A stretch of 64,000 nt of DNA from the NCBI GenBank assembly GCA_015232315.1, contig JADFZZ010000014.1, positions 1 to 64,000 of the forward strand, written 5' to 3'. The notes under the pieces were generated by a model, which searched no databases, was not told the origin of the DNA, and worked only from the letters and a program-made list of their open reading frames with translations. The translations under genes were made by a program, and so were the position numbers. Shown here piece after piece: positions 50,791-59,296 of the stretch. Each line of letters begins with the position of its first letter. Within the stretch, counting starts at the first letter, position 1. This DNA comes from SAR324 cluster bacterium (GTDB taxonomy: Bacteria; SAR324; NAC60-12).

Positions 50791-50804
50791 CAAGATTGAT
50801 CTTG
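50791..50804. promoter_or_regulatory. Perfect inverted repeat CAAGAT-TG-ATCTTG
   Basis: This 14-bp palindrome lies just downstream of the candidate promoter, where a repressor could bind near +1. No regulator is known. Confidence 0.3.
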
Positions 50805-50919
50805 CTTCCAATGTTTGGGGTGTTCCCAATCTGTATTTTGAATTTAAAAACAATGGGGTATTTCTTTTCCGGAAATGCTCTGTTTAATCGATCAACCATT
50901 ATTGTAAGGGATTGTTTTT

Positions 50920-51255
50920 ATGGAAACAAAAATCGTTGATGCAGACAAAAAAATTGGTTCTGTCACAGTATTTGGCGACTTGGATGGGAGTACATCTCCT
51001 ACACTTCTAAAAGAAATTGAAGGGTTGATTGAACAGGGAATGGTCAATGTGATTCTTGATTTTTCAGGAATTGAATTTATTTCCAGTTCCGGAATTGGGG
51101 TGATTGCAGTCTCCAGTAAGGATATCTCTCAACGAAACGGGAAACTGATTGTTGTCTGCAACAATAAAAAAGTATTGTCCCTGTTTGATATTACCAACCT
51201 GAGCAAAGTCATTACCATCCACAAAACAATGGATGAAGCGTTATCAGCAATCTGA
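50920..51255 (+). CDS. STAS-domain anti-anti-sigma factor-like protein
   Basis: The 111-residue protein is a single STAS domain: VTVFGDLDGSTSPTLLKEIE and FSGIEFISSSGIGVIAVSSK. Its ISSSGIG corresponds to the MDSSGLG motif of SpoIIAA/RsbV, with the Asp at position 55 replaced by Ser and the phosphorylatable Ser56 kept. Such proteins bind anti-sigma kinases and are reset by PP2C phosphatases such as the one at 39.7-44.9 kb. No RsbW-type kinase is in the window. TAAGGGATTGTTTTT precedes the ATG. The second STAS protein at 56.6 kb aligns without gaps around this site. Confidence 0.88.
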   Translation: METKIVDADKKIGSVTVFGDLDGSTSPTLLKEIEGLIEQGMVNVILDFSGIEFISSSGIGVIAVSSKDISQRNGKLIVVCNNKKVLSLFDITNLSKVITIHKTMDEALSAI

Positions 51256-51362
51256 TTTTGCTTTCTCCTGTCCTATGCCCAAGACAAAGTAATGGTGTTT
51301 CAAAGCGCCATTACTTTGACTTTATGCCCGCCCAAGTTCTTCAAAAAATCTGAGAGGTGCCT

Positions 51363-51689
51363 GTGTTACGATGGTTTGCGGTCTCAATACTGCTGATATT
51401 ATCAGGCTGTGGTGGCGGTTATACGCCTCCGTCGGCAGGATCACAGTTGTTGCACTGGAAAGGCAAAGCAATCACTGAACTTTTTCAGAATCGTTATTGG
51501 GGTTACCCGCCTGACGAACTGATCAAGGAGAGTGAAACCATGATTTATGTTTATAACAAATCTCATGTCGCCTCCGGAAATGTTGGCAGCAATCGTGTTG
51601 TCCAGAATAAACCGTGTATTGCCAGATTTTATGTGGTGGGAGATATGATTGAAAATGTTATCGCGGAAGGTACTTGCCCTGCAAAATAA
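51363..51689 (+). CDS. Small lipoprotein, unknown function
   Basis: GTG 51363 is chosen because AGAGG lies 5 bases before it; the GTG two codons earlier overlaps that site. The signal peptide (VLRWFAVSILLILSGC) ends in a good lipobox. The ~90-residue mature part includes LFQNRYWGYPPDELIK and a Cys pair late in the protein (KPCIARFYVV, EGTCPAK) that may form a disulfide. The small-beta look resembles SmpA/OmlA-like lipoproteins (WG.P), but the match is weak. It converges with a minus-strand gene, 4 bp apart. Confidence 0.6.
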   Translation: MLRWFAVSILLILSGCGGGYTPPSAGSQLLHWKGKAITELFQNRYWGYPPDELIKESETMIYVYNKSHVASGNVGSNRVVQNKPCIARFYVVGDMIENVIAEGTCPAK

Positions 51690-51693
51690 TAAG

Positions 51694-51972
51694 TCATTTG
51701 TTTTTTAGATTTTCATTCACCACGTCTTTCAGGCTATCAATGTTGATGTTGCTTGACTGAATTTGAGTTTTCAGATTTTCAAACAATGGTGGATTGAGCG
51801 CATAGATGACCCCAATCGTGCCTGCAATTGATAACATCAGCCAGATAATGAGAACAAAACTTTGTCCGATAATTTTTTTCCCGCCGATGAATATCATGAT
51901 CAGTGAAACCAACAGAATTGAAAACTGAAGGGCATCCATTTCTGAAAGTCTGCTTAAGAATTGATCCGCCAT
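51694..51972 (-). CDS. Small two-helix membrane protein, unknown function
   Basis: The 92-residue product has two membrane helices at about residues 16-35 (LQFSILLVSLIMIFIGGKKI) and 37-60 (FVLIIWLMLSIAGTIGVIYA) and a polar tail with Lys, Asn and Ser. Its N terminus is probably cytoplasmic. No known family was recognised. It sits alone between convergent and divergent neighbours. AAGGGGAATAT before the ATG supports the start. Confidence 0.55.
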   Translation of the reverse strand: MADQFLSRLSEMDALQFSILLVSLIMIFIGGKKIIGQSFVLIIWLMLSIAGTIGVIYALNPPLFENLKTQIQSSNINIDSLKDVVNENLKNK

Positions 51973-52055
51973 ATTCCCCTTGAAGAATTATAATTGATAG
52001 GATTCAATGTGTGTAGGAAGTTAACTGTTACATTTCATTTTTCATACCATTTCAA

Positions 52056-52733
52056 ATGGATGATGACGGAATCATTCATTTAATGATATTCCAGAATAAT
52101 TTAGAGGAATTCATGGATGCTCTGGAAGCTCTTGATGTGCTCATTCAAAAATTTGGTTCACAAACCAACGTCATCAATCTGTTAGGCTATAAAAAAGGGA
52201 CCCCTCTCAGAAAAGATGGAAAAATCATATCGCCACAGATAGAAGCCGATATTCTTAGAGTATGGGAGAATGAATGTGGAAAATCGATAATCAAGGCCAA
52301 ACCAAAACCCGGGAAATCCGCCAACAAACAAGCCTCAGGCGACCGAACCATAAAATCGACCGGCGTAGAACATTTTATTTCCGCGGTGATTGCACCACCC
52401 AAAATTGTAACACCACCACCTGTGCTCTATCACTCAACGCTGAATCCTGTCTCACAAAAATTAAAACAAATTCTTGACAGAAATCACTTTTCCTATGAGT
52501 TGGTCAGCCTCAAACAGGACTCTGAGGTGGCTGGCACCATAAAAAATCTGTTTGGACGATTGAAAACGCCTGTTTTGCAGCATGGTGAGCATTGGGTGGG
52601 AGATCCCGGCGAGATTCTGGATTATCTCAGGCAAACTTTTCCAGGAAGCTTGGAAATGACGCCCATGGAACAGATGATAGAAAGTGTCCTGTACCCCTCA
52701 AAGCTTCTGAAAAATTTTCGGCTAAAAAAATAA
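52056..52733 (+). CDS. Hypothetical protein with C-terminal glutaredoxin/GST-N-like fold
   Basis: The 225-residue protein has a helical N-terminal ~85 residues, a Lys/Pro-rich linker (~90-130) and a C-terminal region that reads like a thioredoxin-fold domain of the glutaredoxin/GST-N type: KLKQILDRNHFSYELVSLK, RLKTPVLQHGEHWVGDPGEI and DYLRQTFPG. The cis-Pro in TPVL and the GD..EI..YL pattern are typical. The CxxC active-site pair is absent, so it is not a standard redox enzyme. It is soluble, without signal peptide. Function unknown; the two-domain layout was not recognised. Confidence 0.5.
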   Translation: MDDDGIIHLMIFQNNLEEFMDALEALDVLIQKFGSQTNVINLLGYKKGTPLRKDGKIISPQIEADILRVWENECGKSIIKAKPKPGKSANKQASGDRTIKSTGVEHFISAVIAPPKIVTPPPVLYHSTLNPVSQKLKQILDRNHFSYELVSLKQDSEVAGTIKNLFGRLKTPVLQHGEHWVGDPGEILDYLRQTFPGSLEMTPMEQMIESVLYPSKLLKNFRLKK

Positions 52734-52738
52734 TATCC

Positions 52739-55612
52739 TCAGCGTTTTTCAAATTTTGCGGGAAAGATGAGGGTGAATACTGAGCCTTCATTCAAAATAC
52801 TTTTTACCTTAATATCCCCGCCAAGCAACTGAATCATGCTTTTCACCAGGGCTAAGCCAAGTCCTGTGCCTTCATGATGTCGTGTGGAGGAACCATCCAC
52901 TTGCCTGAAGGCTTCAAAGATTGATGAAAGTTGATCTGCGGGAATTCCACAGCCGCTGTCCTCCACTGAAATGGAAAAACGGTTCTCCTGCCGTTCCAGA
53001 ATTACAACAATTCTCCCCCCTTTTTCTGTAAACTTGATGGCATTCCCCAGTAGATTGATCAAAATCTGCCTGAGTTTATCGGGATCAGAATAACATTCAA
53101 TCTGATCGGTTTGGGAGGTGAACTGCAAATCCATGGATTTACTGGCAATGAGTGATTCAAGCAGCATCAGCACACTCTGGATCAGTTCCCTGAGATTGAA
53201 GTTTGATGGAGCAACATCCATGCGACCCGCTTCTATTTTTGACAAATCAAGCAATGAATTGATAAGATTCAGCAAGTTCTTTCCACTGCTGTGGATTCGG
53301 GTTAAACGATCGCGTTGAAACGAGGTGATCGGATTTTCTTCATCATCATCCAGTAATGTTTCAGTAAAATTATTAATTGCGTTGAGTGGCGTCCTCAATT
53401 CATGAGACATATTCGCCAGAAATTCGCTTTTTGTTCGTGTAGCCGCTTCCAGTTCCATATTGGCTGTTTCCAGAATATGCTGCTGCGTCTGCACCGTCTG
53501 AAACGTGAGCGCATTCTGAATGGCCACAGCCAAATGAGATGCGGAGTTTTCAATGAAAGGCACCAGTTCTTCCCGAAATTCAGAAACACTGGCTAACAAT
53601 AAAACCCCCAAGCATTCCTTCTGAAACATTAAGGGATATCCCAGAATTTCTTTGGGTTTACTGGTCATGATTCCCAAATGGAAGGCTTTACCATCTGAAA
53701 CAGGATCTGTCACTTTAATAGGTTTCTGTGTACGGAAAATCTGTTCCGGAAGTCCTTTTTCCTGATAAATGTCACTGTCCATCACACTTTCATCCACTGT
53801 ATAATAATGTTTCAGTATCAGTTGCGTGTTTGAGTTTCCGGATTCCAGTAAATAAATCACCCCCAACTGTGAATTTGTCGTTTGCGCAAGAGTATCGAGC
53901 GCGGCCTGCAGGATTGATTCAACATCCAGCGAGTTGATCGCCTGAGCGATCGTAGCCTGAGCTTTATCCAGCGCCAACTGGCCTTCGAGACGTTTATTTT
54001 GTTTTTCAAGTTTTTCAACAGCGACTTGACGTTTGGAACTTTGCTCTTCCAGTTCTTTCATCAAATGCCGTTCACCAGTCACATTTCGCCAGTGTAGTAC
54101 CGCGGCGCCATGATAGTGCTGTTCCGCATCCATCAAGGGACTGAAGGTGACTTCAATGACTTGTGTCCCGATTTTGATATCGATCTTGGGCGTCATAGGC
54201 AGGGTGTTTTGAAACTGATGATAATCAATAGAAGATTGCCCCAGAAGAAAATCTATATTTTTACCAATCATCTGGTCTGGTGGAATTGGCAAATCGCTGG
54301 AAAGTGCTCGAAGCTGATGTTCTGCGGCTGGATTCAAATACACCAGCTTCCGGTCCTGATTGACCAACATCATGGGAAATGGGGAATTCTGCAAAATTTG
54401 CCTGCTCCGGTTGGCATCCAATGTTCGTTCATTGATCGCATCCAGTAGATCCTGAAATTCATGAGCCAGTTCTCCGACCTCATCATTGGGCATGATCAGA
54501 ATGTTGCCGGTAAAATCTGAATCTCTGATGTTGCGAACATTCGCCCGCAATTCCCGGAGTGACGTTGAAATCACATTGCTCAAAAGAGGACCAAAGATAA
54601 AATAGCCGGAAACAGATACAAACAAGGTAATCCAGAGAGTGAGAAGCTGAAGATTGCCTGATTGGTTACTGATATTGTTTTTGTATTTCTGATGCAGGTC
54701 CAGATGTTTTTGAATATTGTTATTGATGAGTTGCAAAGTTTTTTGAGTCAGTGGAATAATTTCCTGTTCCAGTTTGTAGAGCGCAATATTTTTATCTTTA
54801 GGATTCAGTAGTTTATTCAACTGATTCAGTTGATCTTTCACTCTTGGCGCAACATCGAGCAGTTGTCGCCAATAAGGATATTCCTGTTCATTGAAAATAG
54901 TTGACGAAACGCTCAGATAAAATCGTTCATATTCAATCCACATTTTCCGGAAATTAGCCAACATTTCCGGATCACCTCTTAAAACATATTCTTGCAGCAA
55001 GTGCCTCATCTGCCATAACTGATCCTGAAAATCCGCGAATTTCCGCCAATCTTCCGGGGGCATTTTTCCCTTTGCCCACGTCGATTTCAAAATCACCCGC
55101 AAATTACTGAGCATCAATTCCAACGCAGGGTCAATATCCGCAAAAAACAATGCTTCTCTAGGACGATGTTGCTGAGTCATGACCAGTTGAGTGATCTGGG
55201 ACTGATAATTCTGAAGAGTCTTTAAATCAGCTCTGACATCAAAAAACTCCCGGATTTCTTCCATGGAACCAGTTTCTTCCAGAAAACCGCTACCTTGATC
55301 TTGCGATTCATAAAGCTTTTTAATGTTTTCCAGAAGAGGCTGGATCTGATTGTCCCAGATTTCCTGCTGTTGTTGCAAAAATGAGTCTTCATTGAACAAC
55401 AACCAGCGATTCTGAACTTCGATCACATGATGGATTGCACTCTGAAGATTGAGCCAGCCTTCAGAGATGGGATGCAAGGTTTCCAGCACCATCAGGGTTT
55501 GCTGTTCCTGTTGTCTGAGCTGGTAATACAAGGTAAGAAATCCTGCGACAGAAATAGTAGAACTGATCCAGAACACCACCAGAATTTTGGTTCGAATGCG
55601 TTTAGGGATCAT
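52739..55612 (-). CDS. Membrane sensor histidine kinase with HAMP, PAS and GAF domains
   Basis: The 957-residue protein has an N-terminal membrane helix (ILVVFWISSTISVAGFLTLY), a ~300-residue helical sensor, a second helix (LWITLFVSVSGYFIFGPLLS) and a HAMP domain (NDEVGELAHEFQDLLDAINE). A PAS domain (~405-520; PFPMMLVNQDRKLVYLNPAA), a coiled coil, a GAF domain (~560-710) and a kinase core follow: H-box NMSHELRTPLNAINNF with His737, N-box LRQILINLLGNAIKFTEKGG, G1 VEDSGCGIPADQL and G2 GTGLGLALVKSMI. It ends without a receiver, so a separate response regulator is needed; none is nearby. It is the last gene of the operon with the recombinase, 18 bp after it. Confidence 0.92.
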   Translation of the reverse strand: MIPKRIRTKILVVFWISSTISVAGFLTLYYQLRQQEQQTLMVLETLHPISEGWLNLQSAIHHVIEVQNRWLLFNEDSFLQQQQEIWDNQIQPLLENIKKLYESQDQGSGFLEETGSMEEIREFFDVRADLKTLQNYQSQITQLVMTQQHRPREALFFADIDPALELMLSNLRVILKSTWAKGKMPPEDWRKFADFQDQLWQMRHLLQEYVLRGDPEMLANFRKMWIEYERFYLSVSSTIFNEQEYPYWRQLLDVAPRVKDQLNQLNKLLNPKDKNIALYKLEQEIIPLTQKTLQLINNNIQKHLDLHQKYKNNISNQSGNLQLLTLWITLFVSVSGYFIFGPLLSNVISTSLRELRANVRNIRDSDFTGNILIMPNDEVGELAHEFQDLLDAINERTLDANRSRQILQNSPFPMMLVNQDRKLVYLNPAAEHQLRALSSDLPIPPDQMIGKNIDFLLGQSSIDYHQFQNTLPMTPKIDIKIGTQVIEVTFSPLMDAEQHYHGAAVLHWRNVTGERHLMKELEEQSSKRQVAVEKLEKQNKRLEGQLALDKAQATIAQAINSLDVESILQAALDTLAQTTNSQLGVIYLLESGNSNTQLILKHYYTVDESVMDSDIYQEKGLPEQIFRTQKPIKVTDPVSDGKAFHLGIMTSKPKEILGYPLMFQKECLGVLLLASVSEFREELVPFIENSASHLAVAIQNALTFQTVQTQQHILETANMELEAATRTKSEFLANMSHELRTPLNAINNFTETLLDDDEENPITSFQRDRLTRIHSSGKNLLNLINSLLDLSKIEAGRMDVAPSNFNLRELIQSVLMLLESLIASKSMDLQFTSQTDQIECYSDPDKLRQILINLLGNAIKFTEKGGRIVVILERQENRFSISVEDSGCGIPADQLSSIFEAFRQVDGSSTRHHEGTGLGLALVKSMIQLLGGDIKVKSILNEGSVFTLIFPAKFEKR

Positions 55613-55630
55613 GAGAAAGCGCAGTGGAGG

Positions 55631-56593
55631 TTAGATCATGGGCAAGCGATCGGTAGGGTTCTTTTTTAGTAAATCCTGATCGTGGTAATAGCGTATCGTT
55701 GTATTAGCTGAAACATGCCGGGCATAGCTTTGTACTTTTTGTAAGGGTTCTCCCAGTTCCAGCGCCAGCGTGATCGCAGTGTGTCTCAAATAATGAGCGG
55801 AAATATCCAGACCAACGATTTTCCCCAGACGCTGGATGACATCGTTGATCCCCTTCCCTGTCATTTTCTTCCCGAAGGTTCTAAAACTGAACGACGGAAA
55901 AATCCACGGACTTTCGATATGATGCTCTTCCAGCAGTTGTTTCCAGTCCTGGAGTTCGTTGTATAATTCCTGTCTCAATTTCAAAGGTTGGGGTACCCTG
56001 CTTTTGGTCTCTTCCAGAATCGCTACAAAGTATGGGCCATCCTGACGGATATTCACCCATTGGAGATTGGCGGCTTCACTGCGCCTTGCGGCGGTCAGAT
56101 ATAAAAACTTGAGAATCAGTCCATTTCGGACCCGCACAATTTCGGAAACACGCTCATCATAGACCTCTGACTGATTTGCTTCCATCATGGCACTGAGTTG
56201 CGCCACTCTCAGAGCACCTTTGTTGCTGATGCCTGAAGTTTTTTCATTACGGATGATGGATGACTTAAAGGGATTGGCCGAGATATAGCCAAATTCAGAC
56301 AAAAATTTACAGATTTTTTTCAGACCACTCATCGTCTGATTGATACTGGATGCAGCTTTCCCCTGACTTTTGAGAAATGTTTTATATTCCAGCATTTTCA
56401 TGCTGTTCAATTTGGCAAGATCTTCGACCTTCTCGATGCAGGCCCAAACCTGGAAATCCTTGAAAACCCGGGAGTATGCCCTCCGTGTATTGGGAGCATA
56501 TTCCTTGAACACCAATTCCAGTGCCTCTTGGGGGGTTGTAGGTAATTCTGTTTTTTTTGCAACCGACAGTTCAGGTTGAGTGATGAGTTCCAT
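55631..56593 (-). CDS. Tyrosine recombinase (phage-integrase family) within a signalling operon
   Basis: The 320-residue protein has a SAM-like N-terminal core-binding domain (APNTRRAYSRVFKDFQVWAC; SSINQTMSGLKKICKFL) and a catalytic domain with the expected residues: Arg in TAARRSEAANL, Lys in EETKSRVPQP, HxxR in HYLRHTAITLALELG, and the nucleophile Tyr302 in TTIRYYHD. All parts look intact. It is 10 bp after a STAS gene and 18 bp before a histidine kinase gene, all on the minus strand. No attachment site, tRNA or phage gene adjoins it. It may be a resident recombinase acting on a target elsewhere; XerC/D function is unlikely given the context. Confidence 0.88.
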   Translation of the reverse strand: MELITQPELSVAKKTELPTTPQEALELVFKEYAPNTRRAYSRVFKDFQVWACIEKVEDLAKLNSMKMLEYKTFLKSQGKAASSINQTMSGLKKICKFLSEFGYISANPFKSSIIRNEKTSGISNKGALRVAQLSAMMEANQSEVYDERVSEIVRVRNGLILKFLYLTAARRSEAANLQWVNIRQDGPYFVAILEETKSRVPQPLKLRQELYNELQDWKQLLEEHHIESPWIFPSFSFRTFGKKMTGKGINDVIQRLGKIVGLDISAHYLRHTAITLALELGEPLQKVQSYARHVSANTTIRYYHDQDLLKKNPTDRLPMI

Positions 56594-56603
56594 GAGCTAA
56601 TTG

Positions 56604-56954
56604 TCAGGTCTGGTCAGTTTGGATTGCCTTCAAGGCGTCAGCTTCTGTTTCGTAAATAGTGAAGATGCTGTCCAGACAGGTGGTTTTCATGATTTCCATC
56701 AAGTTGCCACCTAATCCGCATAAAATAAAAGTCCGTTGGTTTTCCTTCATGATATTGTAAAAGGAAACCAACACCCCAAGCCCGGAGGAATCCATGAAGG
56801 GGACATCCTCAAAATTGATAATAATTGTTTTAACCTCCAGATCATCGACAAAAGGACTGATCATGTCTTTTGCAATCTTTGAGTCCGTTTGAGCCAATAT
56901 TCCGCGGATACTGAATATTTTGGCACCATGTTTTTCGCTTTGGTCAACACGCAT
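56604..56954 (-). CDS. STAS-domain anti-anti-sigma factor-like protein
   Basis: The 116-residue STAS protein has the canonical phospho-site MDSSGLG at residues 54-60, with Asp55 and Ser56 in the positions of SpoIIAA. FSIRGILAQTDSKIAKDMIS and IIINFEDVPFMDSSGLGVLV give the fold. It should be phosphorylated by an RsbW/SpoIIAB-type kinase and dephosphorylated by a SpoIIE-type phosphatase. It starts 12 bp after the cNMP-binding MBL gene and ends 10 bp before the recombinase gene. It is the better conserved of the two STAS proteins in the window. Confidence 0.88.
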   Translation of the reverse strand: MRVDQSEKHGAKIFSIRGILAQTDSKIAKDMISPFVDDLEVKTIIINFEDVPFMDSSGLGVLVSFYNIMKENQRTFILCGLGGNLMEIMKTTCLDSIFTIYETEADALKAIQTDQT

Positions 56955-56966
56955 ACGTTTCTAACA

Positions 56967-59201
56967 CTAAAAGGTTGTTAAAGAATAATCTTTATCTAAT
57001 AAATGATCGACCAGAATTCCCATACGTTTCTCAAATGTTTCCAGCAATTTCCAGTGAATAATCGGAATTTGATAAAGAACATTTTCAGGAATGAAAAAAA
57101 TCTTGGAAGTTCGAGTGGCTTTTGCCTGAAAACAACTCGGGATTTGCAGAATGACCGTGTCTTCTCCACAAAAATCACCAGGGCCCAGCATCTCAATCAC
57201 ATGATTTTCAGAATATACCTGCAAGGAGCCTTCTTCCACAAGAAAGAGCCCAAAGCTATCCGACACCGGAATGGGACTGCCTTCATGGTAAGTGAAAGGC
57301 TCCATTCCCCGGATAATTCTATTCTGTACAGGATGAGAGACATTGGTTCCAAACAGCCATGTTTTCTGAAGAAAAGAACGTGAACGACTCATATATTCAA
57401 TCGAATCCGATAACGCGTTTCTTTGGACAAACATGGCATACAAACTCGCTGGAATCTGAAGCACGTGAATATAACTGGTAGCCCGATATGTTTCTGTAAC
57501 TGGAATTTTCTTAAGCGCGGACAACTCACCAATCATACTTCCCGTTGACAGGGAATGCTGAATTTCAAAGCTCCCGTCAATAAATTCTACAGATCCTGTA
57601 AGTACCAGATAGACATGATCTGTGGTTTTATCTTTTTTCAGCAGAATGCTACCCGCATTGAAGGACACAACCACACAATTGGTCAGGATATGCAATTCCG
57701 ACTTATTCACATTAGGAAAATAAGTTCTCAGATAATTCATCGCATATTGTCTGAGATAATCCTGATGGGCCGGTATCATGATATCAATCATGCCAAACGG
57801 CGCCTCTGAGCCAATTTCTTTCTGACGTTGCGTCAGCATCATGGAGGTATGGGATAGAATAATTTTTTCTGTGGTATCGTCTTTAAAATCTTCTGCGTCG
57901 CCATGGATCAGAGCACCACCAATATCAATCTTTTTCAGATGAACAGGTGTCATGTAGTCTGCTTTAACGCGCTCATACATTTCTTTGGAAATTCCAGGCT
58001 GTTTGCCATCCACCGAAATCATTTCCCGCAGGACTTTCATGGATGCGATATCCGCAAAGTGGGCATAAGTTTTATAGCCATCTTCCCAAAATGCCCTGAA
58101 AATAAAAATATTTGTTTCAACCGGATGCGGTGAAAAAATAGGCATCACATCCAGCCCATTGATATCATTCCACTGATTGAAGTCCAGATCATGAACATCA
58201 AAGTAATCATCAAATCTGGACTCTTCCATGTTCATCAATGCCGCCAGTTTTTTCGAAACGGAATGACGCACCAGAGAAGTTGCATAATATTTCAACCGGT
58301 GATCGGATCGCATCAGTGTTGGCAAACCCGCAAAATGGTCATCATGCGCATGCGTATGAAAAATTCCCTCCACTTCACTGATATCAATTCCCAGGGCTCT
58401 CAGACTGTAATCAATATTAGGTCCTGCATCCAAAAGATATATTTTTCCCTGAAACATGATCACACTGGCCATGCATGGACGATTGATATCCCAACCATCG
58501 CCTTCACCGGAATGCACAATCGCAAAAAATTCAGGACGCAACTGATGAAAACCCAGAGAAAATGGCGATTCATAAACCTGATTCGGTTTCAGATTCATGT
58601 CCACAGGCATAGTTTCATTTTTATAGGAAATTTCGTATTTATTGAATCCCGTTTTACGGATAAATACTTCATTGCGTATTTCAACAGGCTGATCATCGAC
58701 AATACACGTATTGATCAATTCTTCTGTCTGGCGAATTTTACCAAAAGAAAACTTGAGCTTCATCTGCATCATTTCATGGGCTTGTTCGCCGGTCATACCG
58801 GCTGCCATCAACTCTTCCTCTGAAATGAGTCCGTAATTTCCACGGTAGATGTACTTCAATTGTGCTTCCACCTGAGGCCTGTTGCCCATGATGATGGGTT
58901 TGATGCCTGTATTGTTAGGGTGTCCGGGAATGATCGTTCCCTGACGATAGAGCATTTGAAGCACAGGAAATTCAGCCAGATTGGCAAACCGGCCATTTTG
59001 CACCGCGACATCAGAAAGCAGAATGGCATTGGGCCCGATTTCACAAGTCACATTATTCACTTCGACTGACCGGATCAGCCCCATTTTACGCAGATGTTTG
59101 ACAACGTCTGCCGGACATCCGCATAAAATATACACATCGGCTTCCTGAATCCCTACCCAGAATACACCTGAAGTGACTGAAACTTTTTTAATGTGGGACA
59201 T
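56967..59201 (-). CDS. Metallo-beta-lactamase-fold protein with two C-terminal cNMP-binding domains
   Basis: The 744-residue protein has an N-terminal domain (~1-200) containing ILCGCPADVVKHLRKMGLIR, an MBL domain with the metal-binding box HTHAHDDH at 282-289 and a later His/Asp set (FADIA; HGDAEDF; LSHTSMM), and two cyclic-nucleotide-binding domains (about 525-625 and 635-735; first TGSVEFIDGSFEI...STGSMIGELSAL, second VEEGSLQVYSENHVIEMLGP then GDFCGEDT). In the first the GEL...R motif is weak (GELSALKKIPVTETYRA), keeping a possible Arg. It heads a four-gene operon. The cyclic nucleotide may control the hydrolase or the STAS partner downstream. Confidence 0.85.
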   Translation of the reverse strand: MSHIKKVSVTSGVFWVGIQEADVYILCGCPADVVKHLRKMGLIRSVEVNNVTCEIGPNAILLSDVAVQNGRFANLAEFPVLQMLYRQGTIIPGHPNNTGIKPIIMGNRPQVEAQLKYIYRGNYGLISEEELMAAGMTGEQAHEMMQMKLKFSFGKIRQTEELINTCIVDDQPVEIRNEVFIRKTGFNKYEISYKNETMPVDMNLKPNQVYESPFSLGFHQLRPEFFAIVHSGEGDGWDINRPCMASVIMFQGKIYLLDAGPNIDYSLRALGIDISEVEGIFHTHAHDDHFAGLPTLMRSDHRLKYYATSLVRHSVSKKLAALMNMEESRFDDYFDVHDLDFNQWNDINGLDVMPIFSPHPVETNIFIFRAFWEDGYKTYAHFADIASMKVLREMISVDGKQPGISKEMYERVKADYMTPVHLKKIDIGGALIHGDAEDFKDDTTEKIILSHTSMMLTQRQKEIGSEAPFGMIDIMIPAHQDYLRQYAMNYLRTYFPNVNKSELHILTNCVVVSFNAGSILLKKDKTTDHVYLVLTGSVEFIDGSFEIQHSLSTGSMIGELSALKKIPVTETYRATSYIHVLQIPASLYAMFVQRNALSDSIEYMSRSRSFLQKTWLFGTNVSHPVQNRIIRGMEPFTYHEGSPIPVSDSFGLFLVEEGSLQVYSENHVIEMLGPGDFCGEDTVILQIPSCFQAKATRTSKIFFIPENVLYQIPIIHWKLLETFEKRMGILVDHLLDKDYSLTTF

Positions 59202-59296
59202 AGGTTTCCATTGAATGAACCAAGAAATCTGACCTCAATCTTAAGGGTAGCCTTAGCAAGGATTGGGCTATTTTGCAACACAAGTATTAATATTTT

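Noticed and set aside
55631-56593. The recombinase as part of a prophage or integron
   Set aside because: No phage, attC-like or tRNA-adjacent sequence was found, and flanking genes are signalling proteins at operon spacing.
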